Assembly: GCA_934140575.1 (NCBI GenBank)
Contig: CAKPBJ010000003.1
Location: forward strand, 37,692 to 101,691
Source of the DNA: an uncultured Bacilli bacterium
GTDB taxonomy: Bacteria > Bacillota_I > Bacilli_A > RF39 > UBA660
DNA length: 64,000 bases
Direction: 5' to 3'
Part shown: positions 44,607 through 53,764 of the stretch, piece after piece
Numbering within the stretch: position 1 is the first letter of the stretch
Layout: each line of letters starts with the position of its first letter
Translations under genes and position numbers: made by a program
The notes under the pieces: model-generated
What the model was told of the DNA's origin: nothing
Databases searched by the model: none
Seen by the model: only the letters and a program-made list of their open reading frames with translations

Positions 44607-45579
44607 ATTTTATTTTATCCCCTTCTTCTAACATAGTTTCAATAAAGATACCATATCCCTTTCTAACATCATCAACAACAACATAATTCACAACACCAAT
44701 AATCTTATTATTTTGAATAATAGGAGAACCACTCATACCTTGAATAATACCATTAGTCATATCAATAAGCTTTTCATCTGTAATTTCAAAGAAAATATTT
44801 TTTACAGGATCAGACTCATCAACACTTATAATATTAATACCAAATTCTTCTACTGAATCACCAAAAACAACAGTTCTAATATCAGCCCTTCCTTTTTTTA
44901 TTTCCTCCTTCTTTCCAACATCCATAGTATTTTGAACATCAAAATTTTCTATATATTTACCATATATTCCATTAATTTCATTAGAACTAACTTCACCTAT
45001 AGTATCATCATAAATAATATTTGCATGTTTCTCACCAGGAATTTGCCTTTCACTCTTCTTTATAGTTGTAACCTCAGCTTTATAAATATTTCCACTAGAA
45101 ATATCAAATCTTGACATAGAATTACTTTCTAAAATCTCATGGCCTAAAGAAGCAAAAACTTTAGTCTCTGGATCAATATAAGAAAGAGTTCCAATACCAT
45201 TTATCTTATCTTTGACATATAACCCTGTTTTAATAGTCCCATCACTAGAATTTAATTTAAAACTAATATTTTTTTTACTGTCTCCCCTTCTAATAGCAAA
45301 TGTATAAACACCATCATCTTTAATAATATTATTAATATCGTTAATAGAATTAACAGTCTTATCATTTATTTTCTCAACAATATCGCCAACTTTAAAACCT
45401 GCCTCTGAAGCAATCATATTCCCGTTAACATTATAAAATCCCACAACATATAAACCTTTAGAATAAACTTCAATTCCAATAGTTTCTCCCCCAACAATTA
45501 TTTTATTAGAATAAGCATATATATTAATTGGCAATAATAATGTAAAAATAATAATTATTTTCCAAATGTTTTTCTTCAT
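44605..45579 (-). CDS. spoIVB: SpoIVB serine peptidase
   Basis: 324 residues; start ATG at 45579 after GAGGTGTTTATA (an upstream GTG is inside the site). N-terminal membrane anchor (IWKIIIIFTLLLPINIYA), PDZ domain GNMIASEAGFKVGDIVEKINDKTV, then the S55 protease domain with LGHEI (His) and GIIQGMSGSPII (Ser). It is the forespore protease that triggers pro-sigma-K processing. The intact Ser and His suggest it is active. Signals TGTC(A/G)A recur upstream, but no sigma-G box was clear. Confidence 0.93.
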   Translation of the reverse strand: MKKNIWKIIIIFTLLLPINIYAYSNKIIVGGETIGIEVYSKGLYVVGFYNVNGNMIASEAGFKVGDIVEKINDKTVNSINDINNIIKDDGVYTFAIRRGDSKKNISFKLNSSDGTIKTGLYVKDKINGIGTLSYIDPETKVFASLGHEILESNSMSRFDISSGNIYKAEVTTIKKSERQIPGEKHANIIYDDTIGEVSSNEINGIYGKYIENFDVQNTMDVGKKEEIKKGRADIRTVVFGDSVEEFGINIISVDESDPVKNIFFEITDEKLIDMTNGIIQGMSGSPIIQNNKIIGVVNYVVVDDVRKGYGIFIETMLEEGDKIK

Positions 45580-45655
45580 TATAAACACCTCATTAATATT
45601 ATCGACATTTTTTTAATTAATATACTTATTTTGACATATTTTTAATCTTAATTTT

Positions 45656-45684
45656 TTGACATTAAAATAAAAAACATATATAGT
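45656..45684 (+). promoter_or_regulatory. Promoter of the 226-aa gene
   Basis: TTGACA (45656-45661), 17 bases, TATAGT (45679-45684). Confidence 0.55.
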
Positions 45685-45704
45685 TATAATAGAGGTGAAA
45701 AAAT

Positions 45705-46385
45705 ATGAAAGATGATTCAAATACATTTGGTATTCCTGAATTTATGCAAGAAGCAAGAAGGAAAGAAGCTGCTCAAGAAGAAATGAGGAGAAAATCATTA
45801 AATGGATCAAGTGCAAAAAGAACTAGAAATAAAAAGGTAAAAGTACCAAAAAAAAGTTATAGAAAAAAACTACTTAAACTTGTAGCGGTAGTAGCAGTAG
45901 CCGCAGGATTAACAATTGGTGGAATTAATAAAATAAATGATATCCAAGATCAATTAATTGTTAATGAACAAGCAAGCGAATTTTATAGTGAAGTTATGGC
46001 AAATACTCAACAGCGTTTACCATCGACTGATGAAAACCCAAATAATTGGGGATACGACCACAATAAAATAAATAATAGAATAGAAGAAAATGAATATGAC
46101 TATGATGAAGCACTATATTTCTTCTTAGTAAACTTAGACCACAACAAAACATATAACATGGACACTTTAATACAATGTGGTAGACAATATGAAAATTATG
46201 CGGATTTCTTAAAACAAAATGGTTATGAAAATTCTGAGGATTTCAAAGAAACAATGAAAAAGAAAATTGTTTTAGAATCAGAAATAGACGAAAGAAAACA
46301 AGAGCTTTCAGAAATGTACAAAGAACATGACACAAACAAAGTACAAGCATCAAATACTAATGGTATGTCAAAAGGAGGAAAATAA
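45705..46385 (+). CDS. Membrane-anchored protein, unknown (226 aa)
   Basis: ATG follows GAGGTGAAAAAAT. Highly basic N-terminal 55 residues (KRTRNKKVKVPKKSYRKKLLK), one helix LVAVVAVAAGLTIGG (59-73), then an acidic outer part with WGYDHNKI, NEYDYDEALYFFL and a charged coiled tail. The basic arm could bind DNA or RNA, but that is speculation. The 73-residue DUF1292-like gene overlaps its stop (TAATG). Confidence 0.75.
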   Translation: MKDDSNTFGIPEFMQEARRKEAAQEEMRRKSLNGSSAKRTRNKKVKVPKKSYRKKLLKLVAVVAVAAGLTIGGINKINDIQDQLIVNEQASEFYSEVMANTQQRLPSTDENPNNWGYDHNKINNRIEENEYDYDEALYFFLVNLDHNKTYNMDTLIQCGRQYENYADFLKQNGYENSEDFKETMKKKIVLESEIDERKQELSEMYKEHDTNKVQASNTNGMSKGGK

Positions 46386-46606
46386 TGGAAAAAGAATTAG
46401 AAGTAATCACAATAGATAATAAAGATTATGCAATTTTAAAAGAAAAAGAATATAATGATACAACTTATATATTCCTATCAAATGTTGCGAACCAAGATGA
46501 TATAATGATTAGAAAAAGTTCAGAAGAAGATAAAGATCTATTCGTTCCACTAGAAAATGAAAAAGAATTTAATATTGCTTGTTTACTACTATTTAAGAAT
46601 GATTAA
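46385..46606 (+). CDS. DUF1292-like small protein (73 aa)
   Basis: Begins MEKELEVITIDNKDYAILKEKEYNDTTYIFLSNVAN and ends with FIP-type strands LFVPLENEKEFN, like DUF1292 proteins of Firmicutes, which often sit beside nucleases or RNA-processing genes. Start is coupled to the preceding stop by one base. The family has no known role. Confidence 0.7.
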   Translation: MEKELEVITIDNKDYAILKEKEYNDTTYIFLSNVANQDDIMIRKSSEEDKDLFVPLENEKEFNIACLLLFKND

Positions 46607-46620
46607 TCATTCTTTTTTTT
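46595..46620 (+). terminator. Terminator of the DUF1292-like gene
   Basis: AAGAATGA (46595-46602) pairs with TCATTCTT (46607-46614); stop codon forms the loop; T run. Confidence 0.85.
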
Positions 46621-46622
46621 TC

Positions 46623-46647
46623 AAAAAAAAAAGCTTAAAAAAGCTTT
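46623..46647 (-). terminator. Terminator of xseB
   Basis: AAAGCTT (46630-46636) pairs with AAGCTTT (46641-46647), T run on the minus strand; overlaps the xseB stop. Confidence 0.7.
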
Positions 46648-46873
46648 ATTCTTCTACCTTGAAATCCTTAACACTACCATCATCACCAACAAGTTTAGTG
46701 ATTGCATCTTCAGCGTTCTTTAACTTATCATCGCATGTCTTAGCAAGTTTCATTGCTTTATTAAACTCACTAATAGCATCATCTAAAGGAACTTCTCCTG
46801 TCTCTAATTTTTTAACTATTTCCTCTAAATTAGCTAAAGCCTCTTCAAAACTTAATTCATTTTCTTTTGCCAT
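46646..46873 (-). CDS. xseB: Exodeoxyribonuclease VII small subunit
   Basis: 75 residues: ENELSFEEALANLEEIVKKLETGEVPLDDAISEFNKAMKLAKTCDDKL, the standard small-subunit helices. Works with XseA in single-strand DNA degradation. Lies directly downstream of xseA, with a nine-base gap, and the terminator follows. Confidence 0.96.
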   Translation of the reverse strand: MAKENELSFEEALANLEEIVKKLETGEVPLDDAISEFNKAMKLAKTCDDKLKNAEDAITKLVGDDGSVKDFKVEE

Positions 46874-46882
46874 AACATCCTC

Positions 46883-48142
46883 CTATATAACCTTAACATC
46901 AATAATACCATCTTTCAAATTTAATTCCAAATTATCATCTTTTTTAACACTTGTAATACTTGTAACAACATGCCCATCTCTTTTAACGATAGAATAACCC
47001 CTCTCAATAGTTTTCAAAGGACTAAGAGGATCTAACTTAGCTAAGATCTGCAAATATTTATTGCCTTTATTTTCAACAAGTTTTAAAGGATTTTTTAAAA
47101 TATATGAATTTTTAACTTTAATTAATTCTTTTTCTTTAACACTAGTTAAATTTGTTAGACTAAATTTAAGTCTTTCAATCAAACCATCATATTTTAATTC
47201 TTTTGTTTGATATATAGAAATAGGATTCTTAAATATATTTCTATTCATCACATCATTTAATTTTCTTCTATCACTCTTTATCATATTCATAATAGTATTA
47301 TTTAAACGAATATTAACTTGATTTAAATAATTTCTCATATCAGATAACTGTGGTACAGCCATTTCAGCAGCTCCCGTTGGAGTTGGAGCTCTTAAATCAG
47401 CAACAAAATCAGCAATTGTAAAATCAACTTCATGGCCAACAGCACTAATAACAGGAATTGAGCATTCATAAATAGCCCTTGCAACTATTTCTTCATTAAA
47501 TGGCCACAAATCTTCAATTGATCCACCACCACGGCCAACAATTAATGTATCTAGTTTAAGTTCAAAATTCTCAGCCTTTTTTATTTGCTTAACAATATCT
47601 TCTTTTGCATCTTCTCCTTGTACAAGAGAAGGAAATAAATAAATTTCAGTCAAAGGCCAACGTCTTTTAATAGTAGAAATAATATCTTTAATAGCTGCCC
47701 CAGTAGGTGCAGTAACAACCCCCACCCTCAATGGAATCTTAGGAATACTTTTTTTATGTTCTTCTCTAAATAATCCCTCTTGGGTAAGCTTATTTTTCAA
47801 CTGTTCAAAAGCAACATATAAATTACCAACACCATCTTCAAGCATATCATTAACATATATTTGATAAGCCCCAGATGACTCAAAAACACTTATCTTCCCA
47901 GTCACTAATACTTTCATTCCATCCTGTGGAACAAATTTAATCTTCCTAGTCTGAGAAGAAAACATAATAGCATTAATCCTACTATTTTCATCCTTCAAAG
48001 TAAAATAGAAATGTCCCCTACTATGTGCCTTAAAATTAGAAATTTCTCCCTTTAAAAAAACTTCATTTAAATTAACATCATTATCTATTTTATATTTTAT
48101 ATATCTTGTTAACTGTGATACAGATATATACTTATCATTCAA
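46883..48142 (-). CDS. xseA: Exodeoxyribonuclease VII large subunit
   Basis: 419 residues, normal for Bacillota. N-terminal OB domain (YISVSQLTRYIKYKIDNDVNLNEVFLKGEISNFKAHSRGHFYFTLKDENSRINAIMF), catalytic core APTGAAIKDIISTIKRR and GRGGGSIEDLWPFNEE with SAVGHEVDFTIADFVADLRAPTPTGAAE, and the helical C-terminus. Cleaves single strands from both ends with XseB. Confidence 0.96.
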   Translation of the reverse strand: MNDKYISVSQLTRYIKYKIDNDVNLNEVFLKGEISNFKAHSRGHFYFTLKDENSRINAIMFSSQTRKIKFVPQDGMKVLVTGKISVFESSGAYQIYVNDMLEDGVGNLYVAFEQLKNKLTQEGLFREEHKKSIPKIPLRVGVVTAPTGAAIKDIISTIKRRWPLTEIYLFPSLVQGEDAKEDIVKQIKKAENFELKLDTLIVGRGGGSIEDLWPFNEEIVARAIYECSIPVISAVGHEVDFTIADFVADLRAPTPTGAAEMAVPQLSDMRNYLNQVNIRLNNTIMNMIKSDRRKLNDVMNRNIFKNPISIYQTKELKYDGLIERLKFSLTNLTSVKEKELIKVKNSYILKNPLKLVENKGNKYLQILAKLDPLSPLKTIERGYSIVKRDGHVVTSITSVKKDDNLELNLKDGIIDVKVI

Positions 48143-48150
48143 GATATCAC

Positions 48151-48561
48151 CTACTTATCTTCTTTAACTTCTTCATGATAAATTTTATCAAGAACACCAT
48201 TTATCATCTTAGTAACAGCTTCTTCAGAATACTTTTTAGATAACTCAATTGCCTCATTTATAGAAACAATAGATGGAGTTTCAGTATACATAAGTTCATA
48301 TATACCAAGTTCAAGAATTGCTTGATCAACCTTATTTAATCTATCAATTGTCCAATCATTTAAATATTTATTAGCTAAAACAACAATATCCTTTTTATTC
48401 TTTAAAACACCAGAAACACATTCATTTACAAATTCATTTTCAATTTCTAGCTGTTCCTTTATCAAATCATTAATATCATAGTCTAACTCAGTTTCTTCCA
48501 AAATACTTACCTGATATAAGACTTTCATAATTATTTCTCTTAATTCATTTCTGTTTTTCAT
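48151..48561 (-). CDS. nusB: Transcription antitermination factor NusB
   Basis: 136 residues; ATG at 48561 follows GAGGTGGTGATTTTA. MKNRNELREIIMKVLYQVSIL... VLANKYLNDWTIDRLNKVDQAILELGIYELM with SINEAIELSKKYSEEAVTKMINGVLDKI matches NusB, which binds boxA RNA with NusE for rRNA antitermination. It opens a nusB-xseA-xseB operon, a common order. Confidence 0.95.
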   Translation of the reverse strand: MKNRNELREIIMKVLYQVSILEETELDYDINDLIKEQLEIENEFVNECVSGVLKNKKDIVVLANKYLNDWTIDRLNKVDQAILELGIYELMYTETPSIVSINEAIELSKKYSEEAVTKMINGVLDKIYHEEVKEDK

Positions 48562-48583
48562 TAAAATCACCACCTCAATTTTA

Positions 48584-48614
48584 TCATAAAAAAACTTATA
48601 ATTAAATAAGTTTT
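48584..48614 (-). terminator. Terminator of mutS
   Basis: AAAACTTAT (48592-48600) pairs with ATAAGTTTT (48606-48614), T run on the minus strand. Confidence 0.75.
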
Positions 48615-51165
48615 ATTCTTTTTCTTTAATCTCCTTCTTTAACTCATATAAAAAACTTAATGCTTCCATAGGTGTCATCTCTAAAGGATTAATTTCCTTT
48701 ATTTTTTCTTCTATTGGATTAATAGAATTATCTATTTCAGGTTCAGTAAGTTCAAAAAGAGATGTTTGTGTAAATGTTTCTTTCTTTTTACTCTTATGTT
48801 CATAAACATCTAGTATATCACCAGCTCTTTTAATCAAAGAATCCGGAAGATGTGCCAAAGATGCAACATGTATACCATAACTCTTATCAACTGCACCCTG
48901 TTTTACTTTATGTAAAAATGTAATCTTACCATTTTCTTCAATAGCAGAAACATGTACATTTTTTAAATGCTTTAAATCTTTTTCAAGAACGGTTAATTCA
49001 TGATAATGTGTAGAAAACATAGTCTTTGCTTTAATTTTATCATGAATATGTTCAAGAATAGCTTGAGCTAAACTCATTCCATCATAAGTAGCAGTACCCC
49101 TACCCAACTCATCAAAAAGAATTAAGCTATTCTCTGTTGCTCCCTCAATTGCATAATTAGCTTCCTTCATCTCAACCATAAAAGTTGACTCACCACTAAC
49201 TAAATCATCACTTGCCCCAATACGAGTAAATATTTTATCAAATATAGGCATAGTAGCACTCTTACAAGGAACAAAGCATCCCATCTGAGCCATAATAATA
49301 GTAATAGCACATTGACGCATATAAGTAGACTTACCAGCCATATTAGGACCAGTTATTAATAAAATATCAGTAGTCTTATCCATAACAATATCATTAGGAA
49401 TATACTTATCTTTCATAACTTGTTCAACAACAGGATGACGACACTCAATTAACCTAAGTGTTCTATCATCAGTAAGCTCAGGTCTAACAAATTTATACGC
49501 ATCAGTAACAATAGAAAATGATTGTAACATATCAACTTCACTAATAACCCTAGCTGTTTTTTGTAAGGCCTTAACATATCTCTTAATTACTTCCCTAATA
49601 TCCATAAATAATTTATACTCTAAAGAAATAATTTTCTCCTCAGCCCCCAAAATAATATTCTCTTTTTCTTTTAAAACTGGAGTTATATATCTTTCAGCAT
49701 TAGCTAAAGTTTGCTTTCTCTCATAACCAAACTCTTCTTTAATTAAATCTTTTTGTCCCTTAGAAACCTCAATATAATAGCCAAATACTTTATTATATCC
49801 AACCTTCAAATTCTTAATACCAGTTCTTTCTTTTTCAGTCTTTTCCATCTCAAGAATAAAATCCTTAGAACCACTACTAATTCTCTTTAACTCATCAAGT
49901 TCAGCATTATACCCACTTTTAATTAAATGTCCCTCATGTAAAGTAAAAGGAGCATCCTCAAGAATAGTTCTATCAAGTAAACTATAAACCTCTTCAAAAG
50001 TATCAATCTTCTTATCAAAATTTAATTGAGATAAAATATCTTTAATTTGAGGTAAAACACTAACAGACTGTTTAAGTTGAAGTAAATCTTTAGCATTTAA
50101 ATTACCATAAGTAATCCTACCAACAAGCCTTTCTAAATCATATACTTCACTTAAACACTTAATCAAATCATCTCTTAAAATAAACTCAGTACTAAGCTTA
50201 GATACAAAATCATATCTTCTCTCAATTTCATCTTTATTAGTAAGTGGATTTAAAATACTTGATTTTAAATATCTACTTCCCATAGCAGTCTTACATTTAT
50301 CAAGTAACCAAAGTAAACTATATTGTCTTTCTCTATTTCTCAAAGTCTCAACCAATTCAAGATTTCTTTCAGTATTAGAATCAAACTCTAAATATTCACT
50401 TGATCTAATTACTCTACATTCTTGTAAATGATGAAGATCACCTTTCTTTGTTTCAACAATATAATAAAGTAAATGTTTCAATGTAGAAACAATTCTAACA
50501 TCCTCTATTTTTTTATAAATATATTCATAATCTTTACTATCTAATTCTTCTTTAGTAATAGTAACTAAAACATCATAATTAGTACGAAGTCTATCAACAA
50601 TTTCTCTATCAATAGAATCATTAACAATAACTTCCCTAAATCCATGTTTTACAACTTCTTTAATTACTTTATCAGCTTCACCCTCAACCAATAAAGCATA
50701 TACTTCACCAGTAGAAACATCTGCATAACTAATCCCAAAGCAATAAGAAAAATCATAAATATTTGCAATAAAATTATTAGATTTAGAATCAATAGAAGAA
50801 TCAATTCTAGTTCCTTTAGTTATAACCTGAACTACATCTCTTTTTACCATTCCCTTAGTTTCTTTAGGATCTTCTAATTGTTCACAAATAGCCACTTTAT
50901 AACCTTTATCAATTAACTCCTCAACATAATTTGCATAAGCATGATGTGGAATACCACACATAGGTACTCTTTCTTCAAGTCCTGCTTGTTTCCCAGTTAA
51001 AGTAAGTTCTAAAACACGTGACGCTAAAATAGCATCTTCAAAAAACATCTCATAAAAATCACCAAGTCTAAAAAAGATAATTGAATCTTCATACTTATCT
51101 TTTATCTCCATATATTGCTGCATCATAGGACTTAGCTTATTTCTATCAACTTCACTTCTTTTCAT
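48613..51165 (-). CDS. mutS: DNA mismatch repair protein MutS
   Basis: 850 residues, full length. Mismatch-binding LGDFYEMFFEDA with the Phe-x-Glu, clamp and lever domains, and the ABC ATPase with GPNMAGKSTYMRQ, FTRIGASDDLVSGESTFMVEM, LILFDELGRGT and FSTHYHELT. The C-terminal tail ends in the usual acidic motif. MutL is not in the window. A start after AAGTGAAATTTTTAT. Confidence 0.97.
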   Translation of the reverse strand: MKRSEVDRNKLSPMMQQYMEIKDKYEDSIIFFRLGDFYEMFFEDAILASRVLELTLTGKQAGLEERVPMCGIPHHAYANYVEELIDKGYKVAICEQLEDPKETKGMVKRDVVQVITKGTRIDSSIDSKSNNFIANIYDFSYCFGISYADVSTGEVYALLVEGEADKVIKEVVKHGFREVIVNDSIDREIVDRLRTNYDVLVTITKEELDSKDYEYIYKKIEDVRIVSTLKHLLYYIVETKKGDLHHLQECRVIRSSEYLEFDSNTERNLELVETLRNRERQYSLLWLLDKCKTAMGSRYLKSSILNPLTNKDEIERRYDFVSKLSTEFILRDDLIKCLSEVYDLERLVGRITYGNLNAKDLLQLKQSVSVLPQIKDILSQLNFDKKIDTFEEVYSLLDRTILEDAPFTLHEGHLIKSGYNAELDELKRISSGSKDFILEMEKTEKERTGIKNLKVGYNKVFGYYIEVSKGQKDLIKEEFGYERKQTLANAERYITPVLKEKENIILGAEEKIISLEYKLFMDIREVIKRYVKALQKTARVISEVDMLQSFSIVTDAYKFVRPELTDDRTLRLIECRHPVVEQVMKDKYIPNDIVMDKTTDILLITGPNMAGKSTYMRQCAITIIMAQMGCFVPCKSATMPIFDKIFTRIGASDDLVSGESTFMVEMKEANYAIEGATENSLILFDELGRGTATYDGMSLAQAILEHIHDKIKAKTMFSTHYHELTVLEKDLKHLKNVHVSAIEENGKITFLHKVKQGAVDKSYGIHVASLAHLPDSLIKRAGDILDVYEHKSKKKETFTQTSLFELTEPEIDNSINPIEEKIKEINPLEMTPMEALSFLYELKKEIKEKE

Positions 51166-51229
51166 ATAAAAATTTCACTTCTTTTCACTACTTCTAATTA
51201 CTTTTACTATTATATCAAAAATAATATAA

Positions 51230-51280
51230 AAAGTATAAAGAAAACATAGATAATTTAAATAATTAAACCTATCTATGTTT
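51230..51280 (-). terminator. Terminator of the TPM gene
   Basis: AAACATAGATA (51242-51252) pairs with TATCTATGTTT (51270-51280) around a 17-base loop; overlaps the stop codon end. Confidence 0.6.
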
Positions 51281-52132
51281 ATTTTTACTAATAGTCTTAG
51301 TCTTATTTTTTACCTTTTTATTAATATTCTTTTTAGTTTTTTTATCTTTAATAGAAAAGAAATTATTCTGATCTAAAATATTATAAATAATAACACATTC
51401 AAACCCTAAAACAATAAATACACTTAAAGGTATAAGTAAATAACAAAAATATAATAAATAAATATTAATAATTATAGAAATAGCAATTAAAAAATCTTTA
51501 ATAGTACTAACTTTTTCTATTCCTTTTTTAATATTTACAATTTTTTTTGCTAGAAATCCTGAAATAAAGATACATATCCATAATATTACAATAAAAATAG
51601 TATATCTATAATTATTAATGAAACTCTTGCCATTATATACAGTCATTGTAGAAGAATCTATCTTAAATATATTACAAAGTAATTTATAAAAAGAAGAATA
51701 ACCATTCTTAATTCCCGTATTCCAATCATCATTCTTTAAATAAGGCATAAAATATGAATCAATATAATTATCAATTGTACTAGATTCAATTACCTTAGAC
51801 AATTCACTACCAGCTTTAATTCTAATACTTCTATCATCATGTGATATAACAATTAAAAGTCCTAAATCATTCATATTAAATGAATCAAATACATAATCAG
51901 TATATTCTTCTAAACTAATGCCTTCTAGTGATTTAACAGTTACAACATAATAATCTATATTTTTATTTTCTTTTAAAAATTCAGAATAAGTAACTATATA
52001 ATCTTCTGTTTCATTATTAAGTATCTGAGCTGAATCCGTTACATATATTTCATCAGATTGCTTAACAAGTCCTAATGTATTTAAAGGAATAATCATTAAA
52101 AATAAAATAATAAAATAAATCAACTTCTTCAT
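51269..52132 (-). CDS. TPM-domain membrane protein (287 aa)
   Basis: ATG at 52132 is chosen after GGAGTGATGAGT. Residues 4-24 are a signal segment; the following TPM domain (EIYVTDSAQILNNETEDYIVTYSEFLKENKNIDYYVVTVKSLEGISLEEYTDYVFDSF, LLIVISHDDRSIRIKAG) is found in proteins such as YgcG and thylakoid assembly factors. Three further helices lie in residues ~175-245, and the C-terminus is very basic (KKTKKNINKK). Likely envelope-anchored. Function of the family in bacteria is not settled. Confidence 0.85.
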   Translation of the reverse strand: MKKLIYFIILFLMIIPLNTLGLVKQSDEIYVTDSAQILNNETEDYIVTYSEFLKENKNIDYYVVTVKSLEGISLEEYTDYVFDSFNMNDLGLLIVISHDDRSIRIKAGSELSKVIESSTIDNYIDSYFMPYLKNDDWNTGIKNGYSSFYKLLCNIFKIDSSTMTVYNGKSFINNYRYTIFIVILWICIFISGFLAKKIVNIKKGIEKVSTIKDFLIAISIIINIYLLYFCYLLIPLSVFIVLGFECVIIYNILDQNNFFSIKDKKTKKNINKKVKNKTKTISKNKHR

Positions 52133-52217
52133 ACTCATCACTCCAATTAAATTTTAACATATAAAATAATATAAAGATATTTAAGATAATATTTTTATTT
52201 AGCAGTAAGTATAATTT

Positions 52218-52252
52218 CGTAAATAAAAACTAAGTAAATAATCTACTTAGTT
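52218..52252 (-). terminator. Terminator of yitT-like gene
   Basis: AACTAAGTA (52228-52236) pairs with TACTTAGTT (52244-52252), T-rich tail on the minus strand; overlaps the stop codon. Confidence 0.75.
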
Positions 52253-53136
52253 AAAGATTTCTTAAAGTTACCAGAAATTCCAATACCTTCACTAGTAATC
52301 ATAAATGCATCATTATCTATATCAGGTAAATGTCTTTCAAGTCTTTGCATCTCATACTTAGATAATGCTGAATATACAATATGAACTTTTTCTTTTTTAT
52401 ATCCACCATATCCATCCCAAAAAGTTGCATCTCTATTTAACTCACCTTTAATAAACTCAATAATTTTATCTTGCTTATCCTTAGTAAATATAATCACATA
52501 ACTACAAATATTTTGCTCATGAGTATTATCAATAATAATACTTGAAATTACTGCATAAATAATAGAATAAATCATAGTAGGAAGTCCATAAATAACACCA
52601 CATATAGCATAAATAATAATATTTATAGAAGCCCCAATCTTGCCAACAGATAGTTTTCTATTTTTCATACTTATAAGAATTCCAATAATATCTGTTCCAC
52701 CGCCTGATCCACTAGCAGAAAGAGTAATACCACTACCATATCCAGCAATCATTCCACCAATTAATACGCAAGTTAATAAATCATTAATAATTGCCTTATT
52801 AGGAGTTGGAATTATAGTTAAAAATACAGTCTGAAAAATAACACATACTAAACTTCTTCTAAAAAAAGTTTTACTAATAAATTTATAAGCTAATATAAAT
52901 AACGGTACATTTAATAAAAAATTAATAATACCTGCCAATTCAAAATTAAATTTCAAATGTAACACTTCAACTAAAAAACTTCTAATTAATTGTGCAACAC
53001 CTAAAATACCCCCATTATATAAATCATTTGGTACTAAAAATATATTTACCGCAAAAGCAAATAAAAAACATCCAAGCGTTGCTTTTAATAAATCCTTAAC
53101 ACTCCATTTAAACAACTTATCCAACATTTTTCCCAT
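52243..53136 (-). CDS. YitT-family membrane protein
   Basis: About 297 residues. Two membrane halves (five to six helices) with VPNDLYNGGILGVAQLI, GSGGGTDIIGILIS and IYGLPTMIYSIIYAVISSIIID, then the C-terminal DUF2179 domain CSYVIIFTKDKQDKIIEFI and RLERHLPDIDNDAFMI. Such proteins are widespread in Bacillota and have unclear transport roles. Three possible starts lie at 53148 (GTG), 53136 and 53127; none has an ideal binding site, so the start is uncertain by a few codons. Confidence 0.88.
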   Translation of the reverse strand: MGKMLDKLFKWSVKDLLKATLGCFLFAFAVNIFLVPNDLYNGGILGVAQLIRSFLVEVLHLKFNFELAGIINFLLNVPLFILAYKFISKTFFRRSLVCVIFQTVFLTIIPTPNKAIINDLLTCVLIGGMIAGYGSGITLSASGSGGGTDIIGILISMKNRKLSVGKIGASINIIIYAICGVIYGLPTMIYSIIYAVISSIIIDNTHEQNICSYVIIFTKDKQDKIIEFIKGELNRDATFWDGYGGYKKEKVHIVYSALSKYEMQRLERHLPDIDNDAFMITSEGIGISGNFKKSLTK

Positions 53137-53257
53137 ATCATTACCCACTTAAATCAAAATTAGTAAAAAAAATGAGAATACAATTAATTTTACCCTATTA
53201 AAGTATCCCCACGAAACATAATTAATATTAACTTATTAATATATTTCCTACGACTAC

Positions 53258-53286
53258 ATTATAACATAAATACTTATTTTTTTCAA
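53258..53286 (-). promoter_or_regulatory. Promoter of the yitT-like gene
   Basis: On the minus strand TTGAAA (53281-53286), 17 bases, TATAAT (53258-53263). The transcript would carry about 110 bases of leader. Confidence 0.75.
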
Positions 53287-53292
53287 GTAAAA

Positions 53293-53310
53293 AGGCTTGC
53301 GTTTGCAAGT
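53293..53310 (-). terminator. Terminator of the TM2 gene
   Basis: CTTGC (53296-53300) pairs with GCAAG (53305-53309) on the minus strand, then CCTTTTT. Short stem. Confidence 0.6.
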
Positions 53311-53322
53311 CTAAGTATAATA

Positions 53323-53676
53323 CTAATCTTTTAAAGGAACACCATTCGCATCAGTAGTAATGCTACCAGCTAAAATCATAATACCTTCAATAAGTCCCCA
53401 AAGAGCTCCAATACCACAAGTTAATATAGTAACAATTATTTGTGCAATACCTTTTCCAGTATATCCAAGATAGAAATTATGTATTCCCCATCCTCCTAAA
53501 AATATACCTAATAAACCTGCAGCCATTTTAGATTTTTGATTATTATTAACATTAGTTTGTTGTTGAGCAAAAGTATTAGTATTAGTATTACCTCCTAAAT
53601 TTGCTCCACAATTTGGACAAAATGCTTGATTATCATCAGCAATTTGTGTACCACAATTTTGACAAAATTTTGCCAT
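53323..53676 (-). CDS. Zinc-ribbon and TM2-domain membrane protein
   Basis: 117 residues from ATG at 53676; an upstream open frame has no better site. CQNCGTQIADDNQAFCPNCGANL is a double CxxC zinc ribbon (residues 5-24), followed by an Asn/Thr linker and a TM2 domain: KSKMAAGLLGIFLGGWGIHNFYLGYTGKGIAQIIVTILTCGIGALWGLIEGI. Common Bacillota protein; role not known. Confidence 0.9.
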   Translation of the reverse strand: MAKFCQNCGTQIADDNQAFCPNCGANLGGNTNTNTFAQQQTNVNNNQKSKMAAGLLGIFLGGWGIHNFYLGYTGKGIAQIIVTILTCGIGALWGLIEGIMILAGSITTDANGVPLKD

Positions 53677-53726
53677 ATATCTCACTCCTTTACTAAATTC
53701 TACCACACTTTTAAAAAAATTGTAGT

Positions 53727-53764
53727 AAAAAAAGAAAATAGATTGTAAGTTGACAATCTATTTT
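53727..53764 (-). terminator. Terminator of the ABC exporter operon
   Basis: AAAATAGATTGT (53735-53746) pairs with ACAATCTATTTT (53753-53764) on the minus strand, with T run; it includes the stop codon. Confidence 0.85.

Noticed and set aside
46557..46997. Plus-strand open frame over xseB
   Set aside because: It is a shadow of xseB and xseA with low-complexity Ser/Leu sequence and no ribosome site.
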